This document shows positions 43,801 to 55,800 of a stretch of 64,000 nucleotides of DNA, piece by piece. Made by a program: the position numbers and the translations under genes. The notes below the pieces were generated by a model. It saw only the letters and a list, made by a program, of their open reading frames with translations, was not told the origin of the DNA and made no database searches. The stretch comes from Amorphophallus konjac (taxonomy: Eukaryota; Streptophyta; Magnoliopsida; Alismatales; Araceae): positions 572,496,140 through 572,560,139 of the forward strand of contig CM040121.1 of NCBI GenBank assembly GCA_022559845.1. The letters are read 5' to 3'. Position 1 is the stretch's first letter, and each line of letters starts with the position of its first letter.

Positions 43801-45035
43801 AGCACAGGTCTAACTGAGAAAAGGAGCCAAGGACAAATGCCTACCAAACTTGGGCAAAGTCAGAATCCTGTCATGACCAGGTCAAAATCATCATCTCATG
43901 AAGAGTTGTGGACAAACGTCCAAGGTCAAAATTGAAAACTGCCCTCACTAAGACGGGAAAATCCAGGGACGGTGGCATGAGTGCAGGTCAACAGCACCAC
44001 TGTCAGCCATCTGCAGGAGACGCATGTGGGTCAAAATCAGTATGTGCCTCAGAACTTTAAACACAAGTTGATCAATGATCTGTGTACGACATGATAGATC
44101 ACTTCTTTTAAACACACAGGATCTCCTTCAAAGCAAAGGAAGGATATTCATTCAAGTAAATATATAAGGTTACAAGACATTGACGATCCCTCCCCAATGA
44201 ACATTTGATTAGATTTGTGATTTTGATTATGACAAGTCAAACAGTTAAAATCCGTAGTGTATTTACATAAACATTTTATTACACAAAGAAGCAATAATAT
44301 GCAACTTGTGGGTACACCATTTATTAGAGATAGTTCAAAGTACAATTTTAATTTGTTAACATGTATCTCGGTTTTGTTGGTGTTTGACGTTGTAAGCAAT
44401 AGAAATTATATTTTTCTACTTTTTAGACAGCTGTAATTTTTTGTAATTAAAATATTCAGAACTGATCTTACAATGTGAATTGGTGCCACATTGGCCAACC
44501 CAAATCAAGTCTACCCAGAATAATCGTACTCCTAATCCAATGCTTTTGAACCTGTTCTCCAGGATGCCGTCCCTTTCAGCTCTTCAGTCTCTCTTTTTCT
44601 CCGTCCGAAAGTATTTCAGACAAAAGTCATATTTTGGGGAAGTGTTCAGGAGACCACACTTTGCAACACATATCTAGAGAAGATTCCTCAGTGTTTCCAG
44701 AATGAGTTGAATTTGCTTTTGAAACATGACCACCTTGTCATGCATCCATGATGCATGCTATACTGAAATTATTGGGTGTCAGCACCCCAGAAAATAATGA
44801 AAAAATGTTCAACAACAGTCTCAAAGTAACTAGTAAGCCCAATCGAACCAGTGTAAAATGCCACAAGACTAAACATAATAATGCATGATTCTCAATGATA
44901 TTAGTACCAGTCCCAAGACAGTATTTGCATCTCTTGTGCTCCTGCTGTTTGACATTGTTAATCTCAACCACCATCAGGGCTGAGATGACACCAACTGCAC
45001 CCCCAGAAAATGATGCGACTATAGGATCAACCTGA
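37793..45035 (-). CDS. OR: ORANGE (OR), last three exons; 5' exons not in view
   Basis: Minus-strand exons 45035-44908, 41294-41158 and 37870-37793 join in frame with GT-AG introns. They give the C-terminal 114 residues: VDPIVASFSGGAVGVISALM (end of a membrane segment), VVEINNVKQQEHKRCKYCLG, then the DnaJ-type zinc-finger half-sites CKYCLGTG, CARC, CSNCSGSG and CPTCLCTG, and the invariant end EHDPRIDPFD. ORANGE is a plastid membrane protein that stabilises phytoene synthase and promotes carotenoid storage and chromoplast formation. The preceding exon should end in two bases of a Ser codon. I did not find it up to 64000, so that intron is probably over 19 kb. No stop breaks the visible exons. 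Confidence 0.93.
37871..38794 (-). other. OR last intron, distal part; no element recognised
   Basis: AT-rich intron sequence. Open frames are short and unrelated to known families. Confidence 0.5.
38795..40229 (+). mobile_element. 5'-truncated L1 LINE (+) in the OR intron
   Basis: Codes, with stops and shifts, [40 protein letters not shown] and CQFFWHGSRG, and the zinc-binding-domain motif WRPKSMLKVKLLVWRISHGK (about 39610-39670). It ends TGGTACTACCCACCTC and a run of A at 40218-40229. Orientation is antisense to OR. Confidence 0.85.
40300..40563 (-). mobile_element. 264-bp L1 tail with 13-bp target duplication
   Basis: Starts with a T-run (poly(A) on the minus strand), then the L1 GTACCACATTTGTATTA tail. 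Flanked by TTTGACATGTTCT at 40287-40299 and 40564-40576. A clean example of a severely 5'-truncated insertion. Confidence 0.9.
40646..40850 (-). mobile_element. L1 tail fragment (-)
   Basis: T-run, GAAAGTGGGTGGTACCACTATTGTATTA and downstream words match the other L1 tails. The right edge and the duplication were not resolved. Confidence 0.75.
41158..41294 (-). CDS. OR: OR penultimate exon (zinc-finger region)
   Basis: Codes YLACARCLSTGSLVLVEPVA, then ERCSNCSGSGK. The first base pair of codons joins the G left by the exon at 44908. Donor (minus) GTACAC at 41157-41152, acceptor AATGCAG. Confidence 0.95.
42363..42850. mobile_element. MITE-like block rich in GCCTAGG/GGCGCTTGAGG words
   Basis: The left side begins GGCGCTTGAGGTGCTCGCCT and the right side ends in inverted GCCTCAAGCGCCT words, with an AT-rich centre. 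No target duplication could be fixed. A shorter relative lies at 29840-29985. Confidence 0.5.
43150..43269. repeat. 60-bp tandem duplication
   Basis: Two copies at a 60-bp period (43150 and 43210), with one difference in the first 50 bases (CCGCGATAG versus CCACGATAG). The second copy fades after 43261. Confidence 0.9.
43681..43798. repeat. 59-bp tandem duplication
   Basis: ATTTAAGTGGATGAGATGAA units start at 43681 and 43740 and differ at about two positions. Confidence 0.9.
44908..45035 (-). CDS. OR: OR antepenultimate exon (membrane segment and first zinc half-site)
   Basis: Starts (minus) with one base completing a Ser codon, then QVDPIVASFSGGAVGVISAL, MVVEINNVKQQEHKRCKYCL and GTG. Acceptor ATTATTCAG, donor GTACTA. 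Confidence 0.95.
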
Positions 45036-45476
45036 CTGAATAATTAGAGAAAAAATCAGCAAAGAGTTCATGTAAATGACATAATCATCAATAATGGTAT
45101 GTCTGCATTGGAAAGTAGAAGTGGGACTCTAATATTGAACAGTCACATTGAACACATCAATGAACACCATATATGTCAAAGACCATTTACATTGAAGGGA
45201 GCCATATTTTTGAAAGTGGATAACAGCATGTATTTGTAGAATCAGATTGAAAAAGAATGGTTACAAAAATTGTAAAAAACCTTATGGACAATAAGTTTCC
45301 CCACCCTTGTAGCTCATATGCAATTTGCCCAGTCACGATCAACCCCGGGACTAAGGGACACTCAAAAAGTGAAGTTACCTGTGCAGACACCAGCAGGTTC
45401 TAGCCAGCATTCAATCAGTCCTAACCCTCCCACATTGTCTCCTCCTAAATTTCTTTTGGCAAGTTCAGTGATTTTT
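45036..45476 (-). other. OR intron sequence; no gene
   Basis: No recognised element or exon. The search for the preceding OR exon here was negative. Confidence 0.5.
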
Positions 45477-45484
45477 CCTGTGAC

Positions 45485-45827
45485 CAAGGAAGGTAAACTC
45501 AGACCGGCCACCTGGATTGACCAATCCAGTAAACATTATAAAAACAACCCCAAAAGTATTTTTATAAATAAAAAGGTATTTGTACAAATACACAAAAAGT
45601 ATATTGAAAAATCTTATGTTTTGATGAGCCTTGATGAGTCAAAATCAGCCAATTCATAAAAGAATTGGCCAATCCACAGTTGATTGGGCCGATTTGGCCT
45701 GGGACAGTATATTTTTTATTTTTTTATTTTTTATTTTATTCTTTTGAATGGGATTGGCCTTAAGGGCCAGTGGCGATTCTGAGTTAAATTGGACCCAGAT
45801 TGGGATTGGCCGATTCTGCATTCTATG
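45485..45827. mobile_element. small hAT element, 343 bp
   Basis: Flanked by CCTGTGAC (45477-45484) and GCTGTGAC (45828-45835), seven of eight bases equal. The left end CAAGGAAGGTAAACTCAG and the right end CGATTCTGCATTCTATG resemble the ends of the 30646-32366 element (GATTCTGCATACCTTG), so they are probably one family. The interior has GGCCAATC-type subterminal words and no coding sequence. Confidence 0.75.
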
Positions 45828-45893
45828 GCTGTGACAGGCTCAAGTTGGATATGCTTATTATGAGGTTTGTCCATCCAACAACTCATGGGTGTT

Positions 45894-47160
45894 TTTTTGA
45901 AAGTGGGTAGTACCACAATTGTATTAAATGAAAAAAGAGAAGGGATGTATAAGTATGGTCAATAAGCTCCCAAAAAATCCTTATACAAAAGGACACACCA
46001 AGACGGTGAGGACCACACTAAGCCCCCAGCAAAACAAAAAGAGGGGAATTGAGGGAATGCACATTACAACGTAACCCTGCCCATTCACTCTATCATAAAT
46101 GAAATATACAAGAGAGCCCTCAGCTTTAGCCTCCCTTCTAAAGATCCTATTATACTATCTCCTCTGAGGGGCCACCTTCTGCCCCAAGACCCAAAGAAAT
46201 GTTGCATCTCTGTCTGACGGCCAAGTGCATAATAGGCTCTCGAAGCCAGCCCCTCCCAAATCTCTCACGAATAGGAGCAACCTACGAATAAGTGGTCCAA
46301 GGTCTCATCCTCCTGACCACACAAGCAGTAGGTTGGCTGTAAGCCCGAGACGAATTGGAATAACCTGTCTCGAATCCTCCAAATAAGGAGATTCACCTTC
46401 AGCGGACTCCTCGGCCTCCAAATTTGCAAGGCAAGGCTATGACGCACCCCTCCCTCAGAAATGATGGTGTAGGCAGACCTAACAAAAAAGATCCCCTCAT
46501 TACCCCATCTCTAAGTCCACGTATCCTTCCTATGAGAGTGCAGGGCGAAGTCAAGGAGGAGTAAGAGGTCCTAAAGCTTCCCCATCTTGGCGGTCCTGAG
46601 GTCCCTCCTGAAAGTCGGCGTCTAGGTGCCCCTTGAAATGTGGGGGTCAAAAGCCCGATCGACCGACCCTAAAGGGTCAGCATATACAGTGAAAAGGCTG
46701 GGGAAAACATGAAATCGCCGCACCATCCGTCCTTCCAGAAAAGGCATGTATTGCCTTTCCCTATCAGACCGGTACTCCAGAGTAGATAATATCCCTACAA
46801 GTCAACATGTCGCGCCAAATGGGAGAAGTCTGGGACAGAGCTGTGTCCACATCCCAAACTCTCCTCCTGCCATAGTACCTCCGCCCAATAAGTTGCACCC
46901 ATAGACTTTTATCCCCTGCTCCCAACCTCCACAGTCACTTACACAAAAAAGTCCGATCAAAATCCCAACATCCTTGACCCTCGGACCCCCTTGTTCTTTG
47001 TTAGCAGCCACCTTTCCCCATCTGATGTCATGTCAACCTCTGCATCTCCCTCCACTTCCCTGCCAGAAGAATCTCCCCTGAATAGACTCGATCTTCCTCA
47101 CCACTATCTTCGGGATCCGAAACACAGAGAATATAGATAAGTTGTCCAAAACTGATCTAA
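45894..47160 (-). pseudogene. L1 ORF2, C-terminal part and 3' tail
   Basis: Minus strand from 47160: SVLDNLSIFSVFRIPKIVVR, ESIQGRFFWQG, then the zinc-binding domain IWRPRSPLKVNLLIWRIRD and CLCGQEDETLDHLFVGC (46447-46265). It ends in the L1 tail and a T-run at 45894. Broken by several stops. Confidence 0.88.
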
Positions 47161-47586
47161 TGTTGAACACATTTATTTTCTCTCGAATCAGCCAGGGGAA
47201 ATGAAACTCAGATTAATCCCGTGACGGTCACAAAAAGACACAAAGTATGTGCTGTCACGATGTTGGGTCAAACACGTCTCGAGAAAATTCCGTCGGGTAT
47301 TCGGAATGACAAAAATATATATACCCATGCAACAAACAAATCTTGCGAGGAATAATACAAAGTGCACAAGACCAGCGGGGAAGAAATCCCAGAAGAATCG
47401 AAGTCTCTCCATGCAGCACACAACAAGCGGCGCAAGAAGTTACCAAACAAAGGCACAAAACACGAGGGAAATATCGCTTTCCCTTCTCCCACGTGGGCCA
47501 AGTACTAAAAAAAATCATAAAATGAATAGTGAAAGGCCATTTTCATGGGGCCGGCCACCCCCTTCCCTCATATGAGGGCTTTTGAC

Positions 47587-48020
47587 AGGTTAACCCCCCA
47601 AGTGGGGGGGTCGGACCAGTTAAACCCCCAAGTTGGGGGATTTGGACTGGATAAACCCCCCACCTTGAGAGTTTGGACCGGATAAACCCCCACCTGGGGG
47701 TTTGGATCGGTTAAACCCCAAGATAGGGGGCTTTTGACCAATTAAACCCCCAAGATGTGGGTTTGGACCCGATAAACTCCCATTTGGGGGGTTTGGACCG
47801 GTTAAACTCCCCAAATGGAGAGTTTGGACCGGATAAACCCCCTAATGGGGTTATTTGAATTGGATAAACCCCCTAACGGGGTATTTATCCCAGTTAAACC
47901 CCAATTAGGGTATTTAGTCCGAGTAAACTTCCGCATCTTGTAGGTTTCGACTGGGTAAAACACTCATTGGGCACCACTGGATTAGTTAAAACCCTCAATT
48001 GGCCCCTTTGGACCGGATAA
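47587..48020 (+). repeat. 31-bp tandem array of self-complementary units in LTR A
   Basis: About 14 units, each GGNTAAACCCCC, a turn, then GGGGGTTTGGACC, at a period near 31 bp. Each unit is a small hairpin, such as CCCCCAAGTTGGGGG. The array ends just before the TATA box. Confidence 0.88.
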
Positions 48021-48043
48021 AACTTGTAACCGCTCCCGAGCTC

Positions 48044-48051
48044 TATAAATA
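48044..48051 (+). promoter_or_regulatory. TATA box of LTR A
   Basis: TATAAATA in a GAGCTCTATAAATACCCC context, matched by 52336-52343 in LTR B. Confidence 0.75.
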
Positions 48052-49346
48052 CCCCCAATGGGACCCAAGCGATGGACACACACAGAGAAGAAGAACGAAA
48101 GGCGTGCTTGTGCTTTCTATCTTGTGCATGTGTGCCTTGTGCTTCAAAAAAGCTCGAAGCGAGTGTATGTCTCCCTCCCAGAGCTTTGCACACATGTTCT
48201 TATGTTGTGATTAATGTAATCCCTTTGTAAATGCCTTGGGGAAAATAGTGTGATTCTCTGAGACATGAGAAATCCTATAAATACCCCGGCTCTTACAAAA
48301 AGGTCCGGAAAGGTCATGTAATTGTGTAAAGGTCCAGGATATTTTCGGGGATTGTTAGTCCTGCACATTTACGGAAAAGGTCTTGTAAAGTCTGAAATTC
48401 GTCAAAAAAGTCTTGTAATTGCAAAAGTTAAAGCAATGCCATGTATTCTCTTAGAAAATTTATAGAAGTGTCTCGGGTTTGCAAAGCCCCATGGATTTCC
48501 AGAAATTGCATAAATATTCATGTGGAGGATTGTTATGTCTTGTGCTACGATCAATTAAAGATGAAGTGCAAGATCAACTCAGCAATGCCGATTAAGGAAG
48601 AAACCTTTCGACTTACCCAAGTTTGATTGTCAAGCTAAAGGTGAAAACCAAATTCTAGGCAGCATTAAATTACCACCAAACCTTAGTTGGCTTTGAGCCC
48701 CGATTCAATCCTCCCAATCAATACTAAGCTGCAATTAAGCCTTGATGAGAGGTCAAATTGCAAATAAACCCTAAGGTTTCCAGAAATTACTCAAATATAC
48801 CTACCTAGCCTGGACATTGTAAAATGCCCTGCCTTACCTCAAAGCCACGGGCACACCCCCGCTCAGGCCAAACGTTACAAAAAACATCCCAATTTACCCA
48901 GAAAATTACATGTGTACCTCTGATAAGCTCGGGGACCACAAAGCAACTTAATTTGCTCAAAATTTTCAAACAAGTCTGCAAAATTTTCAAAATATCCCAA
49001 GCCTTCCTAAAAAAACTATGTAACACCTTACCCTCCGAAGAGGTGTTACACGGTGTCAACTGTTATGCCTTTGACATCACGACTAATATTGTGTTGGTCA
49101 ACGGTTTTCTTTGGCAGTTAATCAAGGGTATTCGGGGTTAGTACCGATGTAAATAAACACCGACTACGGTTGGTGGAGAATTGTCCAGTACCCGAACCCT
49201 AATCGTCTGATAAACCTAATACACAGAATAAACAACACACACGCTATCCAAATAGCTAACAAACGTGCATTGATGTTCAACAAAATGAACACAACATCAT
49301 ATATTTATATTTTTCTACTCCAAAATTTTCTGTGTTAAACATCTGC

Positions 49347-51920
49347 ATAGAACTAACCTGCCCCCATAAAAAAGTAGCCCAGCCTTCCATCCAGCCAACT
49401 TAGTCTCATACCTCTGTATAATACGAAGGCAATCCACACACCAAAGAGCACCCTGGGGTCAATGGTAGCCCCAAATAGGAGATGGGAAAAGCTCCTATCT
49501 GACAACCCAAAATGCACGCCACCCTATGGAGCCCCACGTCCTCCATGTTAACCCCAACAAATATGCTCTTGTTGAAGTTAACCTTCAAATCAGTGATCTC
49601 CTCTGACAATTCCAACAAAATTCTAGCCACATAAAGCTATTGCTCATCCTTTGCCATGAGCAGAATAGTATCATCGACATACTATAAGTGGGTGACTAAA
49701 AAACCTCCTCTCCCAACTTGGAAACCCCTGATCAGATCTGCAGCCTCTGCTACACCCTACTAAAAACATGAGCCACAAGCACAAAGAGGAGAGGAGACAT
49801 AGGATCTCCCTGCCGGATCCCCCTGTCACTGTGGAAAAAAGAAGTCGACTTCCCGTTGACAAGAACAACAAATGAAGCAGATGAAATACAAGCCCAGATC
49901 CAGTCAATCCATTTATCCCCAAACCCCATCATCTCCAACACATCAAACAAGCATAGCTAGTTGAACCTATCATAAGCCTTCTTAAAGTCCAACTTCAGGA
50001 CTACCCGTTTCTTTCTCTGAATCTTCATGACAAACAAACACTCATGAGCCACCAAGAAATTATCCTGAATATGTCTCTCCCTAATGAAGGCTCCTGGAAG
50101 CAACTCACCAACTTATCCATAACTCGATCGAACCTCTTTGCTAGCAACTTGGTGATGATCTTATAGGTGCCATTCAACAGAGTGATAGGCCAGAAGTCTT
50201 GAAACCCTTGTACTCCTTTTTTAGGGATTAGGATGAGGAAGGTTTTGTTAATCCCCCCAAGTGAGACCTCTCTTCCAGAACTCCCTAACAGCTGCCATAA
50301 AGTCACATTTGATGACATCCCAACACTATTGAAAGAAGGCCAATAGAAAAACATCTGGTCTTGGAGCTCTATCTCCTACAAGAGAGAAGATTGTCTGGCG
50401 AACCTCCTCCTCTGTAAAGCTCTATGAAATGTCATCCCTCTCCTTTGGAGAAAAGAAGGAAAGTAGATCCCTACAATGCTCGGCCTAAAGTGATCCTCCT
50501 CAGAAAATAACCTGGAGAAGTAGTCCCTCACTAGTCCCTTGATCTACTCATCCAAAGACATAGAGAGCCCACCCACCCTGATATAAGTAATGGTATCAAC
50601 TCTCTGCCTCCCTGAAGCTATGCGTTGGAAGTAAACAGTATTTTTGTCCCCCTCTTTGATCCATTTGTCCCTCAATCTCTGCCTCCGGTAGATTTCCTCC
50701 CTAGAGAGGATCTCAACAAACTGGCACCTCAAAGAATCCCTAAGGCTCCTATCCTCTACATCCATGAGGCCTACCTCCTCCAAACTGTCCAGACCCTCAA
50801 TCTGCTAAAAAATTTTGTCCTTAGTTGTCCTTCCCGAGAGGGTTTTGTCAGTCTCGCAAGTCTTGAGAATCAGAGTATTATGCCTCAGTTTCAAAACCAA
50901 AGTAGCCATGGCAGATCTACTAGCAACTTGTGCATACCATGCTCCCCTAACTGTGTCTATGAAGTCTGTCTACTTGCACTAGAACTTCTCAGGCCTGACT
51001 GTCCTGCATTCGACTGGTCTTCAAAAAGATGGATTTATGGTCCGACACAAATCTAGCCAAAAGTAACACCTGCACATGAGGATAGTGATCCTCCCAATCA
51101 ACAGAAACCAAGAATCTGTCCAACGTCGAGCATAAAACATCAGCTCGCATGTTGGACCAAGTGAAATGACCATGTGTCATGCCGATGTCCACCAAAGCCG
51201 CCGCCTCAATGAAGTGAAGTCCTCCATGTCCCCTGCATAAACACTCTCCTACAACCTCTCCCAAGGAGCAGCCACTGCATTGAAGTCTCCTCCAACGCAC
51301 CACAATCAGTTTGAGAAAAGGTGAAGGGTGACCAACTCATTCCACAAAAGCCGCTTCTCCTCCCTGCTTTGTGGTCCATACACCTCGGTGAAGTCTTACG
51401 AGAAGTCATCCCTCAGATTAGTGAAGTGAAGGGAGATGGCCCACCTACTCACATGCTTGTCCAGCACCACCTCATCAATCTCAAAGGGATTCCAGAGGAT
51501 CATAATCCCCCCTGACCTACCATCCGCCAGGGAGACAACACCCTTAGAAAGTCTAGCACTCTCTAACTCCCTCATGAGAAACGCATCATCCCCTTCATAC
51601 TTGGTCTCTTGGATACAAAAGATGTCAATTTTACATCTTCTGATCAGTTCTTTCACCACCCTCTTCTTCTCCTCCCCCACCCCAACCCCCTCACATTCCA
51701 TGAAACACTCCTCATGAAGACAAAAAGATATTCCTCTCCCCCTTCCTTCCCCCTCCTTCACTCCTCTCTGTTGAACCCTCTCCTGCAAAATAGTAGCACA
51801 CTATCTCTTTCTGATTTTGTTGAACCCCTTTCACATCTTTGCCAGCCCCAACTTCAAAAGAAATGCCAACCTTATTAGCCAACTCCCTCACCTGCTCCTC
51901 CATCACTTTTTCTATCACCC
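49347..51920 (-). pseudogene. L1 ORF2, endonuclease and reverse transcriptase part
   Basis: Minus strand: the ORF2 start region near 51880, endonuclease motifs CIQETKYEG, DGRSGGIMILWN and SDHKSIFL (51700-51030), a linker, reverse-transcriptase motifs DFWPITLLNGTYKIITKLLA, FHSDRGIRQGDPMSPLLFVL, a YVDD catalytic box (about 49670-49680) and [14 protein letters not shown]. The usual box in the sister copies is YADD. Multiple stops and shifts. Confidence 0.9.
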
Positions 51921-52335
51921 CGTTAGAACCAAAAATTTAGATGAAAAAAAAGAGATAAAGAAGAAAAAAAAGACACAAGAAAGAGTCCCCCCTCCCTCAT
52001 TTCAAGGGTTTTGATCGGATAAACCCCCACCTTGGGGGTTTGGACGGGATAAAACCCCAAGGGGGGGGAGTTTGGACCGGATAAACCACCCACCCTTGGG
52101 GGTTTGGACCGGTTAAACCCCCCAGACAGGAGTTTGGGCCAGTTAAACCCCCTATAATGGGGTATTCGGTCCAGTTAAAACCCCCTAATGGGGTATTTAA
52201 ACCCGGTTAAAACCCTAAGTAGGGTACTTTGCTCCAGATAAACCCCTCATTCTTGGAGTTTGGTCCGGATAAAACACTAGGTTCCCCCTTTGGACCGGAT
52301 AAAGGGTGTAACTGCGCATAACTGCTCTTGGACTC

Positions 52336-52343
52336 TATAAATA
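52336..52343 (+). promoter_or_regulatory. TATA box of LTR B
   Basis: TATAAATA preceded by GGACTC. The hAT insertion lies about 100 bp downstream, so it splits the LTR transcript leader. Confidence 0.75.
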
Positions 52344-52810
52344 CTCCAGTGGGACCCCCAGGCGAGACAGGGAGGAGAGATCGCAGAGAGGCAGAGCTCT
52401 GAGGATCCTTGTGCTTGTGCTTTTAAAGGCCCATCCTTCGCAAGGATGGCAAACTCGGTTTCGGACTCGGTTTCGACCGAGTCCGATACCGATACGACTC
52501 GGTATCGATATCGGTTTCGGCCGAAACCGGCCGAAACCTATTTAAAAGGTTCAAAAAAAATCAAATTAATTCTAAAAAATCACTCCAAAAATCATAAAAA
52601 ATATAAATAAACACTTAAAATCACAAAAACTATTACACATGCATTTGACTGTATAAGTTAGTGCAATAACCTTGAAGTAGACAACTACGCATTGAACTTC
52701 AAACATTGAACATGTGAAAGTTAAACTAATATTCCATTGTACATTAATACAAGCAGTACAATAAACCAAATTAGACAAAATAAATGTTACAAAAATTCAT
52801 TGATTCTTAC

Positions 52811-55800
52811 CTAATATGGATAATAATTACTAGAAGAACCTTCTCCCTCATCGTCTGGCCCTTGATGTCGATACCCATAACCAGGTTGCATGTATGGTCT
52901 ATATTCACTATAACCAAACAATGAGGTAGCCAAGTCCTGCATCCCTCTTTGGATCCCTCTTGGAGTGTTTGGTTGGCTTGATTCGAATCCAGTATCAACA
53001 TAGGAATCTTGAGGAAGAGAAGAGGAACTGGTCGGATATGGATGGAACTGAAATGATGGTTCATAATTCCACGACCCATAAATAGCTGCTTCCTGTTGGC
53101 CACCTTCGTAACCTGGTGAATCATATCCTCGCTAACCTTGATTGTATCCAGTAGTACCACCTGCAGCACCTGCATCACCTGTACCACCTGCAGCACCTGC
53201 AGCACTAGTACCACCTGCAGCACCTCCGGGATGATCACCATCATCATCATCACCACAAGAAATCAGTCACTTTTTAGCCTTTGGGGATGCTTTTTTCTCT
53301 TGTGGTGCCAATTTTTCAGTGATCTTTGACACGAGTCCTTTATCCCTTGGCGTGTGCCTCACATAAATCTGCTTCAACTGCTCAATTGCCGGGTCCTCTC
53401 GAGCAGCAACATTTGTCCTCTCAGTTTGCCCATGCACTGATGTACTTCTTCTTAAGGAGACCGGTGGCTTGACCATTCTAGGAGTGACTGGCCTGCTATC
53501 TGTATCTGAGTGTCTAGCTGGCTCAAACTCGAACTGCTCCTCAGTGTCATCAACAACCCTAGACTGGTGCGCATGAGTATCTCTAGCCCTCTTTGATGTT
53601 CTTTTGAATTCGGGATCTCTTGGGTCATCTTCATCAAGTATGCCCTCTGCCCATCTTCTATCATCAACATCAAAAACGGGCTCATCAACCTGCGCTCGTG
53701 TCTCTACCCAAGACTGCAAGGAATTATCATCATCAAATAAGGCATCAACATCAATTTCTGCGGCGGCATCCTCGGCGACACGTTTGTCTCGCAGCTGTTG
53801 TCTCAACCTCATATTCTTTATTCTCAACCTCATATTGTAGTGGCAGTACACTAATTTCTCTAACCGATCAGCCTTTAGCCGATTGCGAACCTTTGAGTGT
53901 ATAAGGCTGAACGTGCTCCAATTTCTTTCACATTGGCTTGCTGATGTGGTTTGACTCAACACCCTGATTGCAATGAAAGCCAATGCAGAACTTCCCAATT
54001 CTCTATTGTTCACCATGATCCACCAGTCAGCTGTTACACCAACCAACCATAAACAAATAAATATAAGTTGTAAATAAAAATTAATTAAGCAAGATGTAAT
54101 TGCAAAGAAAGCACAAAGATGAAGTATACCTGGACTCACTCTTCCCACTGCGTATAGCAATTGGGAGTCAGAATACGTCCCAGTTCTCATTCTATAGTTG
54201 TTCATCTACAAAAATTACAGAATAGATTAGCATAACTACTTAAGTAAATTCTATACCTCTTATTCATGAAATCAAACAGGCCAACCTCTACTTCCGCCTG
54301 AAGCCTCTTATCTGGTGTCCTCGATAAACGACCAATGACTTTTAAAGTGCCTTGAAGCACCTCGGCATCAACATGTGCATTGGCATCGTATATGAATCGA
54401 GGGTTCAGAAAATAACCTGCATTTGTATATAGTTAACTAAATGTTATATATAAAATAACCTAAAGAATAATGTATGAATACAAATAATCACTCACCAGCT
54501 GCATGCAAGTCGTGGTGTAATGTGGTGTCCCATCTATGGTCAATAATCTTCCACCACTTTGCATGTTCTTTGGGAAGGGACTCCTGCAACTCCAATTTCG
54601 CACGGTCCATGGCCTCATACAGATATCCCATATCATTCTTGTCATCGCCATCCACCAATCTTAGGACCTTCACGAGGGGGGTGACTACTTTCATGTATCG
54701 TGTTACTCTGCCCCAGAATTTGTTGTCGTCCACGATTTGACAGACATCCAAATAATCCATCTGAGCATCAACATTGCCCTTGTCGATGTATTCCCGCAGG
54801 GTATTGTGGTACATGAAAGCTTTCAACTCATTCTTATACCTGTGCAAAGAAATAAAATTTGAATCAAATACGGATCATAACTATAAGGATAAAGAAGTAA
54901 TAATTGAGTTCAACAGTATACCTATGCAGAGACTCCAAAGAAATGAAATTTGAAGCAAATCTGGTTGGCCCTGCACGGATAATATCTCGCCCCCCACTTG
55001 CATGCTCCCTGAACATGTTCAATATCCTAGGATGGCCATAAATATACTGGGTAATCTTTTGTGCCCTTTCAACCGTCTTCTTCACATGTTTGTCCTTCCC
55101 TATGTCTTCAAGTATGAGATCTAGACAATGTGCTGCGCATGGGAGCCAATATAAATGTCTGCGCTTATGCATCAATTTCCTCCCTGCAGCCTTATAACTG
55201 GCTTCATTATCAGTAACAACTTGTACAACATTTTCTTCACCAATTTCGTCTACCATGTTGTCCATCAAATGAAACAAATAATTGGCAGTTTTTTCAAAAT
55301 TTGATGCATCTACAGATTTTACAAATACTGTACCTTCGATGCAATATACCAAAAAGTTAATCATGGACTTTTTCGTGGTACCAGTCCAACCATCACACAT
55401 AATAGTGCATCCTCTCTCCATCCATATATGCTTGAAGCTTTGAACCCAGTCATGGAGCTCCTGAACCTCTGCCTCAAGCCCACGCCCGTATATGTCCCGA
55501 CGTGACGGCGCCTTCAAGCCAGGGCCAGCATCTGCTATGGCATCCAACATAGGTTGAAAATATTCACTTTCAGCAGCATGTGCAGGGACACCTGCATGAA
55601 AAAACCATTTACAGATGCTTTTAAATGCATGCCCTGCAACTTCTGCAGATTTTTTGACCCCTCTCAATGCACTTTTGATCTTAGGTTGTGTAGCCTGGGG
55701 CCTTCTGTGGAGATAACTGTCCATGGGGCCTGTTCTCTGCGTCTGCGGGGGCGGGGCAGCAACGTCAGGACGTCGTGCAGCTGTACTGGAGTAGGTCCCT

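Larger units (their letters stand above)
41295..44907 (-). other. OR intron (3.6 kb) with repeats
   Basis: Contains a MITE-like block (42363-42850) and two local tandem duplications (43150-43269 and 43681-43798), listed separately. No other gene or element is recognised. Confidence 0.55.
47161..49341 (+). mobile_element. solo LTR A (2181 bp) inserted in the L1
   Basis: Begins TGTTGAACACA and ends TGTGTTAAACA, inverted repeats of 11 bp with one mismatch and TG...CA ends. Flanks are TCTAA (47156-47160) and TCTGC (49342-49346), a decayed 5-bp duplication. The coding frame of the L1 closes when A is removed. It contains a 31-bp tandem array (47587-48020), a TATA box at 48044-48051 and a leader, but no internal region, so it is a solo LTR. 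Orientation + follows from the TATA box. Confidence 0.85.

Noticed and set aside
47587..48020. CRISPR-like array
   Set aside because: Units are contiguous, diverged and in a plant LTR; there are no unique spacers or cas genes.
49406..51918. Separate small host genes for the reverse-transcriptase and endonuclease frames
   Set aside because: They are collinear parts of one L1 ORF2 with decayed frames.
53267..54205. A free-standing 312-aa host gene
   Set aside because: It is the hATC-containing last part of the transposase pseudogene inside an element with clear 8-bp duplications; the start Met lies in an upstream exon and intron.
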